The notes under the pieces: model-generated
Told to the model about the DNA's origin: nothing
What the model saw: only the letters and a program-made list of their open reading frames with translations
Database searches by the model: none
Part shown: one piece after another, positions 1 through 5,642 of the stretch
Layout of the letters: each line of letters begins with the position of its first letter
How positions within the stretch are numbered: position 1 is the first letter of the stretch
NCBI GenBank assembly: GCA_026785985.1
Contig: JAJAYX010000531.1
Coordinates: forward strand, 1-5,642
DNA from: Rudanella sp.
GTDB taxonomy: Bacteria; Bacteroidota; Bacteroidia; Cytophagales; Spirosomataceae
DNA: 5,642 nucleotides
Direction of reading: 5' to 3'
Position numbers and translations under genes: made by a program

Positions 1-3000
1 GCCACCCGCGCCTACGTGCAGCCCTATTGGGGTTGGGGCGGATGGGGTCGCGGCAGTTGGCCTCCACGTCAGTCGGCACCCACCGAAATTGCCAACGGCG
101 AAACCACCACCGACGAGACCGGGGTCATCAGCCTGAGTTTTGTGGCCTCTCCCGACCTGAGCATCGCCCGAACCACCAACCCAACCTTCACCTTCGAGGT
201 GACGTTCGACGTGACCGACCGGGCGGGCGAAACCCGAAGCACCACGCAATCGCTGCAAATTGGCTATACGGCCCTGCAAGCCAGCCTGAATATACCGGAG
301 CAGGTGGAGAAAGGCGATGCCAAAACTTATGCGGTGAAGGCCACCAATCAGGCCGGAGTTCCCGTGACCATCCGGCAGGGTGAAGTGGTGATTCTGCGTT
401 TGCAGGCTCCTTCCCAACCCCTCCGCAAACGCCTGTGGGAACGCCCCGACCGCCAGCTTCTGACTCAGGCTGAGTTCAAAAAGCTGTTTCCCAACGACGT
501 TTATGCCGACGAAGACAATCCCCAAAACTGGACTCGTGAGCGCGTTCTGACCGCTCAGCCACAAGCCGTTTTGCTCCGTGATCTTGCTCCCGGAGAATAT
601 GTAGCTGAGACAACCGTAACCGACTTGACCGGAGAAAAGGCCACCCAACGCCAGTTTTTCAGCGTGGTTGACGAACGCACGGCCTCGCAACGCCCCGACT
701 CCTGGGTGCGGGCCACCAAAACCGAACTGGAACCCGGCGCAGAGGCTATTTTCTTCGTGGGCAACACCCAGCCGGGTTGGGTGCTGATGACGGTGGAAGA
801 GAAAAACCAACCGTCCCACTCTGAGTGGGTCAAAACCGACGGAACCCCCAAACGGGTTGCTATTCCGGTAACAGAGAAGCAGCGGGGTGGTTTCGTGGTG
901 GAGTTTGCGGTGGTGCAACAAGGCCGGTTGCTCACCGAAACCCGCCCTATTCAAGTGCCGTTTACGAACAAGAAACTGACCATTGAAACGCTCACCTTCC
1001 GCGACAAACTCAAGCCCGGTCAGGCCGACGAGTGGATTATCCGCATCAGCGGTCCCGACAAAGATAAAGTCGTGGCCGAAATGGTCGCGGCTCTGTATGA
1101 TGCCTCGCTCGATGAGTTTGTGCCGCATCAGTGGCAGGCCAGCATTTATCAAAACTATCAGGGCGGTCGCCATCAGTGGCAATCCAGCGCTTTTAGCCAA
1201 ATTCAGGCCAACCAGTTGTTCTATCGCTGGCAACAACGTAACGGCCCAACGGCATTGCAGTATCCGTTGTTGTTGTCGGGTTTGGAATATGGACGGAATA
1301 GAGGGGGGATGGCTCGTATGTCGGCTAAACGGGCAGATTATGCCGGGGAAGGAGCTGCGGCACCAATGGCAATGGCCGCTGAAGGCAAAGCAGAGACGGG
1401 TGTTCAGCAGGATGCAATGGCTTTAAACGAGGTTGTCACAGTTGGGTATGGAGGCCCCAAAAAGCCACCTATTCAAACCACTGCCCAACCCATTCTCCGC
1501 AAAAACTTCAATGAAACGGCGTTTTTCTTCCCGCAGCTCCAAACCGATGCCGAGGGCCGGGTGCTGCTTAAGTTCACCATGCCTGATGCCCTCACCCGCT
1601 GGAAACTGCTGACGTTTGCCCATACCAAAGACCTCAAAACGGGCCTGCTAACCCGCGAAATCGTGACCCAGAAAGAGTTGATGGTCACGCTGAACCCGCC
1701 CCGATTCCTGCGCGAACAAGACACGATTCAACTTTCGGCACGGATTAACAACCTGATGGGTAATGCCTTAAGCGGCACCGCCAAACTCGAAGCCTTCGAT
1801 GCCATGACCGATCAGCCCATCAGCGCGTCGGCGGGAATTTCGGTAACGCTGGTTCCGTTTTCGGCGGGGCCAAACGGGAGCGCGTCGGCCACGTGGACGG
1901 TGACGGTGCCAACGGGTTTGCCGCCCGTTGCTTTTCGGGTGTCGGCAACATCAGGAAGTTTTACCGATGCGGAAGAGCGCGTGGTGCCGGTGTTGCCCAA
2001 CCGGATGCTGGTGACGGATGCTCTGCCGTTTTGGGTCAACGGCAACGAAACACGCACATTCAACTTGTCGGTGCTGACGGGTTTAGCCCCAAATGCACCC
2101 GTGCAACACGAGCGGCTGACGGTTGAGGTAACGAGCAATCCGGCCTGGGCAGCCCTGCAAAGTTTGCCCTATTTGATGGAGTATCCGTATGAATGTGCCG
2201 AGCAAATTGCCAGTCGGTTATATGCCAACTATCTGGCATCCAGCCTAATCGACAGCAGTCCGACGCCCGGTCGCCCGGAGTTCCGGAGGGTGATTGATGG
2301 TTGGGCCGTAAACCCACCCAAAAGCCCGCTCACGACCAACGCCGAACTGAAAGCCGTGACCCTCGAAAACAGTCCATGGCTGGCCGAAGCCAAATCGGAA
2401 ACCGAGCGCACCGCCCGGTTGGGTCAATTGTTCGACAAGAACCGGCTGGCCAATGAGCAACGGGTGGCAGTGGATAAACTGCGTCAGTTGCAGAATGGTA
2501 ATGGCGGTTTCAGTTGGTTTAGCGGCATGGAACCCAACCTCACCATGACCCTTCATATCCTGACCGTGATGGGCCGGATGCAACAGGTTGCCAGCGTGCC
2601 CGGCTCCGTTCAGCCCGCCGTTGACCTCAGCGATATTCGGACTAAAGCGGTTCAGTATGTCGATGCCGAAATGAAACGCTGGGTGGCCGAGCATCAGAAG
2701 ACCAAAAATCCATACCCCTCGGCCTATCTGCCGATTCAGTACCTCTATGCCCGAACCCTCGGCACCACGCCCGCGCTCGACAAAGCAGTGGTGGCTTATC
2801 TGCAAAAGCTGATTGTAAAAGAATGGCTCACCGAGAATTTGCAGGGACAAGTCTTGGCCGTGATGGCCCTCACCCGAACAGGCGACCAAAAAACGGCGCG
2901 GGCAATTCTGGCTTCGTTGAAAGAGCGGGCCAAAACCTCCGACGAACTGGGCATGTACTGGCCTCAAAACCAGCCCGGCTATTACTGGTATCAGGCCCCG

Positions 3001-3843
3001 GTCGAAACACAAGCCTATTTAATCGAAGCCTTCGGGGTAATTGGGCAAGACGAGGTGGCGGTTCAGGACATGAAAAAGTGGTTGCTCCGGCAAAAGCAAA
3101 CGCAGTCGTGGCCTTCCACAAAAGCCACTACCGAGGCCGTCAACGCCCTGCTACAGGGGCCAAACGGTAAAATCGGGCAAACGTTGTGGCTGGCAACGGG
3201 TATCAACACCGAGGTTTTGGTGGGTAGTCAATCGCTTACGGCCCGCATCGGGAAAGAGGCCACCACGCCCCTCGGCTATCAGAAAACGACCTACAACCCC
3301 GCCGAAATAAAGCCGGAACTGGGCAAGGTGCAGATCAGCAAAAAATCGGACACCGGCCCGGCATGGGGTGCGCTCTACTGGCAACGGTTTGAGCCATTAG
3401 ACAAAATCAAAAGTGGCAGCACGAGCCTGTCGGTGGAAAAAACACTGTTTGTGCAGCGCGACACGCCCAACGGTCCCGTTATCGAACCGCTCACGGCCAA
3501 AACCATCCTGAAACCGGGAGCCTTGCTCAAGGTTCGGTTAGTGATCAAAAACGACCGGCAGATGGAATATGTACACCTGAAAGAGAGCCGGGCTTCTGGT
3601 TTCGAGCCGGTTGCGGTTTTGTCGGCCTATAAATACCGAAATGGTCTGGGTTATTACGAAGCACCCCGTGATGCCAGCACCGACTTTTTCATTGGCGCAT
3701 TATCCATCGGTACGCACGTTTTTGAGTACGACCTGCGCGTGGTGCAGCCCGGCGATTTCTCAGCGGGTGTCGCCACGATCCAATGTTTCTACGCCCCCGA
3801 ATTCTCCGCCCACTCAACAGGCATACGGGTTAAAGTGAAATAA
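1..3843 (+). CDS. Alpha-2-macroglobulin family protein, C-terminal 1280 residues (5' end outside window)
   Basis: Large envelope protein of the bacterial A2M family, which traps proteases and tethers them through a reactive thioester. The frame is open from base 1, so the GTG at 16 is not a real start; signal peptide and first macroglobulin (MG) domains are missing. Using visible codon numbers: a Trp/Gly-rich loop (8-20); MG-type beta domains (about 40-220, with 'FDVTDRAGETRS'); a bait-region-type domain (about 230-380); a Met/Ala-rich linker (about 430-500) containing LNEVVTVGYG (475-484); the A2M domain beginning 'NETAFFFPQL' (504 on); a thioester domain (about 710-1053) with Cys732-Ala-Glu-Gln735 and 'NGGFSWFSGM'; and C-terminal MG domains with 'GALYWQRFEPLDKI' and 'GDFSAGVATIQCFYAPEF'. 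These patterns match Bacteroidota A2Ms, which I recall as roughly 1900-2000 residues, so about a third is probably absent. No frameshift is seen. The TAA overlaps the next gene's ATG. Family assignment is secure; protease-trap function is inferred from the family. Confidence 0.95.
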   Translation, partial: ATRAYVQPYWGWGGWGRGSWPPRQSAPTEIANGETTTDETGVISLSFVASPDLSIARTTNPTFTFEVTFDVTDRAGETRSTTQSLQIGYTALQASLNIPEQVEKGDAKTYAVKATNQAGVPVTIRQGEVVILRLQAPSQPLRKRLWERPDRQLLTQAEFKKLFPNDVYADEDNPQNWTRERVLTAQPQAVLLRDLAPGEYVAETTVTDLTGEKATQRQFFSVVDERTASQRPDSWVRATKTELEPGAEAIFFVGNTQPGWVLMTVEEKNQPSHSEWVKTDGTPKRVAIPVTEKQRGGFVVEFAVVQQGRLLTETRPIQVPFTNKKLTIETLTFRDKLKPGQADEWIIRISGPDKDKVVAEMVAALYDASLDEFVPHQWQASIYQNYQGGRHQWQSSAFSQIQANQLFYRWQQRNGPTALQYPLLLSGLEYGRNRGGMARMSAKRADYAGEGAAAPMAMAAEGKAETGVQQDAMALNEVVTVGYGGPKKPPIQTTAQPILRKNFNETAFFFPQLQTDAEGRVLLKFTMPDALTRWKLLTFAHTKDLKTGLLTREIVTQKELMVTLNPPRFLREQDTIQLSARINNLMGNALSGTAKLEAFDAMTDQPISASAGISVTLVPFSAGPNGSASATWTVTVPTGLPPVAFRVSATSGSFTDAEERVVPVLPNRMLVTDALPFWVNGNETRTFNLSVLTGLAPNAPVQHERLTVEVTSNPAWAALQSLPYLMEYPYECAEQIASRLYANYLASSLIDSSPTPGRPEFRRVIDGWAVNPPKSPLTTNAELKAVTLENSPWLAEAKSETERTARLGQLFDKNRLANEQRVAVDKLRQLQNGNGGFSWFSGMEPNLTMTLHILTVMGRMQQVASVPGSVQPAVDLSDIRTKAVQYVDAEMKRWVAEHQKTKNPYPSAYLPIQYLYARTLGTTPALDKAVVAYLQKLIVKEWLTENLQGQVLAVMALTRTGDQKTARAILASLKERAKTSDELGMYWPQNQPGYYWYQAPVETQAYLIEAFGVIGQDEVAVQDMKKWLLRQKQTQSWPSTKATTEAVNALLQGPNGKIGQTLWLATGINTEVLVGSQSLTARIGKEATTPLGYQKTTYNPAEIKPELGKVQISKKSDTGPAWGALYWQRFEPLDKIKSGSTSLSVEKTLFVQRDTPNGPVIEPLTAKTILKPGALLKVRLVIKNDRQMEYVHLKESRASGFEPVAVLSAYKYRNGLGYYEAPRDASTDFFIGALSIGTHVFEYDLRVVQPGDFSAGVATIQCFYAPEFSAHSTGIRVKVK
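1423..1452 (+). other. SusC/RagA-signature-like (TonB-box-like) peptide LNEVVTVGYG inside the A2M protein
   Basis: Codons 475-484 of the visible A2M frame read LNEVVTVGYG, followed by GPKK. This closely resembles the 'LDEVVVVGYGTQKK' stretch found just before the plug of SusC/RagA-type TonB-dependent receptors (signature model TIGR04057, from memory). Here there is no plug or beta-barrel. The peptide sits in the flexible linker between the bait-type domain and the A2M domain. The resemblance is directly visible; a role in contacting TonB or an outer-membrane partner is only inference. Confidence 0.7.
2194..2205 (+). other. Thioester motif Cys-Ala-Glu-Gln of the A2M protein
   Basis: The codons TGT GCC GAG CAA encode the CxEQ motif (visible residues 732-735) in the context EYPYECAEQIASRLYANYL. 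In thioester-containing A2M and complement proteins, the Cys side chain and Gln carbonyl form the internal thioester that covalently captures the attacking protease. Both residues are present, so this protein is predicted to be thioester-competent, unlike bacterial homologues that have lost the motif. Confidence 0.9.
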
Positions 3844-4352
3844 TGATGCAATCATTCACGGCTCTGCTCGAAAAATTCGGTTCAAAAGGCGAGAAAACTG
3901 GCTGGACTTATTTCACCGTCCCGCCCAACGTGACAGATGTGCTTTGCCCCGGCCAGAAGACTTCGTTCCGGGTGAAAGGCACGCTGGATAGTTTCCCCGT
4001 CAAAGCTGTTGCCTTGCTTCCTATGGGAGATGGCACGTTTATTTTCGTAGTGAATGCCGACATGCGCCGGGGAATCCGTAAGGAAGCAGGGGGCCGTGTG
4101 CAGGTGCAATTGGCCTTTGATGAGGATCCCCAGCTTGAATCCGCTGATTTTCTGGCCTGTTTAGAAGACGATTCTGTTGCCCTGGAGTTTTTCAGTACCC
4201 TCCCAAAAGGCCACCAAAACTACTTCTCGCGCTGGATCGAGTCGGCTAAAACCATTGAGACCAAAGCAAACCGCATCGCAAAAGCTGTGCGTGGGTTATC
4301 CATGCGGTTGGGGTATAGCGAGATGGTAAAGTATTATAAGAACAAGGAGTAG
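3843..4352 (+). CDS. DUF1905 / YdeI-OmpD-associated family protein
   Basis: A 169-residue protein with two recognisable parts. Residues about 5-92 resemble the small beta-barrel DUF1905 (PF08922): 'GWTYFTVPPNV', 'SFRVKGTLDSFPVKAVALLP', 'NADMRRGIRKEAGGRVQVQL'. Residues about 105-160 resemble the 'bacteriocin-protection, YdeI or OmpD-associated' domain (PF13376), with the typical HQNYFSRWIESAKTIETKANRI block at 124-145. There is no signal peptide or membrane segment, so it is probably cytoplasmic. The biochemical role of the family is not established; the family name comes from envelope-stress and peptide-resistance links that may not apply here. The ATG shares its A with the A2M TAA stop (TAATG), and a second ATG follows at once (3846). 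There is only a weak purine-rich stretch upstream, so reinitiation after A2M is the likely mode of translation. The 3' end faces the minus-strand TPR gene 4 bp away. Confidence 0.9.
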   Translation: MMQSFTALLEKFGSKGEKTGWTYFTVPPNVTDVLCPGQKTSFRVKGTLDSFPVKAVALLPMGDGTFIFVVNADMRRGIRKEAGGRVQVQLAFDEDPQLESADFLACLEDDSVALEFFSTLPKGHQNYFSRWIESAKTIETKANRIAKAVRGLSMRLGYSEMVKYYKNKE

Positions 4353-4356
4353 AACG

Positions 4357-5154
4357 CTACTTGAAAAACCCCTTCGGGTCTGGTTGTTTGGCCGAGAGGT
4401 CGCTGAGGAGCGAGAGGTCGATGGCTGAGAAATCTAATCGGCGGGCTTGATGAATGTGCTCCCATGCCCGGCCATAATCGGCTTTGGTATATTGAAGCAG
4501 GGCCATTTTCATATGCGCCGTCGCGTTGTCGGGCAAAATGGTGATGGCTTTGGTCAGGTGATTTTCGGCTTCGGTGAGGTGTTTCGGATCTTTTTTGACC
4601 TGAAACTGCATGAGTTCAACTGTGGCTAAATCGGTCATCAGCACCGCGTTGGTATCAGCGAGAACAAGACCTTTAGTCAACATTCGGATAGCCTGATCGA
4701 GTTTGCTTTGCTGGTAACAAACCACGCCCAACCCCCAATAAGCATCCACATTTTTGTCGTTGAGCAACCAGGCCAAATTGAAGCGATAGGCCGCCGTATC
4801 GAGTTGACTTTCACTGAGATAATCCCAGCCGCGGGCCGCAAAAAACTGGCTAGCTTCGGGGCGACTGCTGAAATTCTGGTCGCAATCGTTCAGGAAATCA
4901 ATTTCAAACTCGATCTGCTCCCCCGATTTGGCTCGTTCGCCAAACAGCGGCATCGTTCGTAGTGTGCTGGTTGTTTCGGCCACACCGCCACCGGCATCGG
5001 CTGCCTGAGCGGCTTCCTCGCGGTTGGTTGCGCTCATGCTCTGCGAGCTCATGCTCCGGGCCGAACTGATAAATTGGCTGGATTGAGCCGCCACCCAAAA
5101 GGGGAGCAACACGAGCGTGAAGAGAAACGTATTATGGGAGATCCGAATGCTCAT
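4357..5154 (-). CDS. Exported tetratricopeptide-repeat (TPR) protein
   Basis: A 265-residue protein. I place the start at the ATG at 5154 because it opens a good signal peptide (residues 1-23, hydrophobic core LFTLVLLPFWVAA, probable cut before QSSQ). The frame continues upstream to an ATG at 5346, but that extension overlaps the helicase gene, is Arg/Pro/Glu-rich and would bury the signal peptide. The mature N-terminus (24-80) is Ser/Met/Ala/Gly-rich and probably disordered; it includes a short in-frame duplication (SMSSQ-SMSA; the 10-base repeats are at 5032-5041 and 5047-5056). Four TPR-like helical pairs follow: about 101-134, 136-169 ('DAYWGLGVVCYQQSKLDQAI'), 170-209 (with a short insertion) and 210-243 ('NATAHMKMALLQYTKADYGR'). 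TPRs are protein-binding scaffolds; the partner is unknown. No lipobox cysteine is seen, so it is probably periplasmic or secreted. It follows the helicase after 70 bp and may have its own promoter or be read through. Confidence 0.88.
   Translation of the reverse strand: MSIRISHNTFLFTLVLLPFWVAAQSSQFISSARSMSSQSMSATNREEAAQAADAGGGVAETTSTLRTMPLFGERAKSGEQIEFEIDFLNDCDQNFSSRPEASQFFAARGWDYLSESQLDTAAYRFNLAWLLNDKNVDAYWGLGVVCYQQSKLDQAIRMLTKGLVLADTNAVLMTDLATVELMQFQVKKDPKHLTEAENHLTKAITILPDNATAHMKMALLQYTKADYGRAWEHIHQARRLDFSAIDLSLLSDLSAKQPDPKGFFK
5086..5154 (-). other. Predicted Sec signal peptide of the TPR protein
   Basis: Residues 1-23 from the chosen ATG show a short N-region with one Arg and one His (MSIRISHN), a hydrophobic core (TFLFTLVLLPFWV) and an Ala-Ala cleavage context before Gln. 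This pattern decides the start codon of the gene. The exact cleavage site is estimated by eye. Confidence 0.75.
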
Positions 5155-5191
5155 TGGTGTACTCGATGATGCACTTGCCCAAATAGAACGA

Positions 5192-5245
5192 AAAGGACGG
5201 GAAATATAGTGTTTTTCCAACCAACTATCTCCGTGCCCGTCCTTT
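5192..5245 (-). terminator. Stem-loop over the helicase stop codon, possible terminator or 3' RNA element
   Basis: AAAGGACGGG at 5192-5201 is the exact reverse complement of CCCGTCCTTT at 5236-5245, giving a perfect 10 bp stem around a 34-base interval. Inside it, ATAGT (5206-5210) and ACTAT (5224-5228) can form a second 5 bp stem. Read on the minus strand, the left arm is made of the last helicase codons, the TAG stop lies in the inner stem, and the right arm runs into a U-rich stretch (TTTTCGTTCTATTT). This would suit a terminator or stabilising 3' element for the helicase mRNA, but the loop is long for a classical intrinsic terminator and the U-tract is interrupted. Confidence 0.4.
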
Positions 5246-5642
5246 ATTCGATGTGGATTTTCCGGCTCCACCGGGTCGGCCCGTCCGCTTGGCTCCGCCC
5301 GTCCGCGAACCCGACGATTTGCTTTTAGGGATTCCAGAAACCCCACCAGCCGATTTTACGCCTAATTTGGCTGCTTTGGCCGTTAACGTATTTCGTTTAG
5401 CGGCCCGTGCCTTGGCTGTTCCCAACGATTTTTTCTCATGAAAAGCCCCCTGAAAAGTCGGATCTTCTTTTTTACGTTGCTCGTCAATTTCGCGTAACAT
5501 CGCCTGATTTTCTTCGGCGGGTGTCTCTGCAATTTCTATCGTTGATGGCACGGCTTCGCGCGGAATCGTCATCCGAATGATCTTCTCGATCTTCTTGACA
5601 TGGTATTCCTCCGGCGGGGTCATAAACGTGATAGCCTGACCC
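5225..5642 (-). CDS. DEAD-box RNA helicase (RhlE-like), C-terminal 138 residues only
   Basis: The frame stays open through the window edge, so the ATG at 5623 is internal and the true start lies beyond 5642. The first visible residues, GQAITFMTPPEEYHVKKIEK, match the end of the second RecA-like helicase domain that follows motif VI in DEAD-box helicases. The next block (visible residues about 42-70, 'NQAMLREIDEQRKKEDPTF' then 'QGAFHEKK') is a segment I recognise from Bacteroidota RhlE-type helicases. The remaining ~70 residues are a Lys/Arg/Gly/Ser/Ala-rich, disordered basic tail ending KGRARR, of the kind that adds non-specific RNA binding. Such enzymes unwind short RNA duplexes in ribosome assembly and RNA decay. 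All catalytic motifs (Walker A, DEAD, SAT) are outside the window, so the subfamily is inferred from the tail. The TAG stop lies within a stem-loop, and the TPR gene follows on the same strand. Confidence 0.85.
   Translation of the reverse strand, partial: GQAITFMTPPEEYHVKKIEKIIRMTIPREAVPSTIEIAETPAEENQAMLREIDEQRKKEDPTFQGAFHEKKSLGTAKARAAKRNTLTAKAAKLGVKSAGGVSGIPKSKSSGSRTGGAKRTGRPGGAGKSTSNKGRARR

Noticed and set aside
16..18. GTG as the start of the A2M gene
   Set aside because: The frame is open to base 1 and the residues around it fall inside an MG-type domain; no signal peptide follows, as a full-length A2M would need.
2245..3012. Long minus-strand open frame of 255 codons inside the A2M gene
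   Set aside because: It is a shadow of the plus-strand A2M gene, whose conserved thioester domain accounts for this region; the minus translation has no recognisable domain.
4364..4379. Short hairpin with T-run on the minus strand at the end of the TPR gene (ACCC-GAAG-GGGT then T's)
   Set aside because: The stem is only 4 bp and falls within the last codons of the gene (Pro-Lys-Gly-Phe-Phe), so coding sequence explains it; too weak to call a terminator.
4393..4420. Direct repeat CGAGAGGTCG (4393-4402 and 4411-4420)
   Set aside because: It is in frame within the TPR gene and reflects a local repeat of Asp-Leu-Ser codons; no sign of a mobile or regulatory element.
5180..5187. Possible Bacteroidota -7 promoter box (TCTATTTG on the minus strand, close to TAnnTTTG) before the TPR gene
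   Set aside because: One consensus base is wrong and no TTTG-like -33 element lies at a suitable distance upstream; not enough to call a promoter.
5155..5346. N-terminal extension of the TPR frame to an upstream ATG at 5346
   Set aside because: It lies over the helicase coding region in another frame, has shadow-like Arg/Pro/Glu composition, and would place the clear signal peptide in the middle of the protein.

Overview
The window looks like a chromosomal segment from a member of the Bacteroidota, most likely the Cytophagia (a Spirosoma-like relative is my best guess, from protein flavour alone). Three things point there: the macroglobulin subtype, which carries a SusC/RagA-like 'EVVxVGYG' peptide; the tail of a RhlE-like DEAD-box helicase with the 'GAFHEKK' segment; and starts without clear Shine-Dalgarno sequences. 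Base composition is moderately GC-rich and looks even throughout. I see no mobile element, tRNA, rRNA or CRISPR array.

Layout: (1) Positions 1-3843 on the plus strand hold the C-terminal 1280 residues of a very large alpha-2-macroglobulin (A2M) family protein. Its 5' end lies outside the window. The bait-type domain, the A2M domain, the thioester CAEQ motif, the alpha/alpha-toroid thioester domain and the C-terminal macroglobulin domains are all visible and unbroken. (2) Positions 3843-4352 on the plus strand hold a small DUF1905 + YdeI/OmpD-associated family protein. Its ATG shares one base with the A2M stop codon, so the two are probably co-transcribed and translationally coupled. (3) Positions 4357-5154 on the minus strand encode an exported tetratricopeptide-repeat (TPR) protein that converges on the previous gene with 4 bp between the stop codons. 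(4) Positions 5225-5642 on the minus strand hold the C-terminal end of a DEAD-box RNA helicase with a basic low-complexity tail, cut by the window edge. A 70 bp gap (5155-5224) separates the helicase from the TPR gene, and a perfect 10 bp inverted repeat spans the helicase stop codon and this gap.

How they may work together: the A2M is expected to be an envelope or periplasmic protease trap, and the TPR protein is also exported. The small DUF1905/YdeI protein has no visible signal peptide and is probably cytoplasmic. The helicase is a housekeeping RNA-remodelling protein and only a neighbour. No complete new system is evident. The points most worth a second look are the TonB-box/SusC-signature-like peptide in the macroglobulin's bait-equivalent linker, the coupling of A2M to a YdeI-type gene, and the stem-loop over the helicase stop codon.
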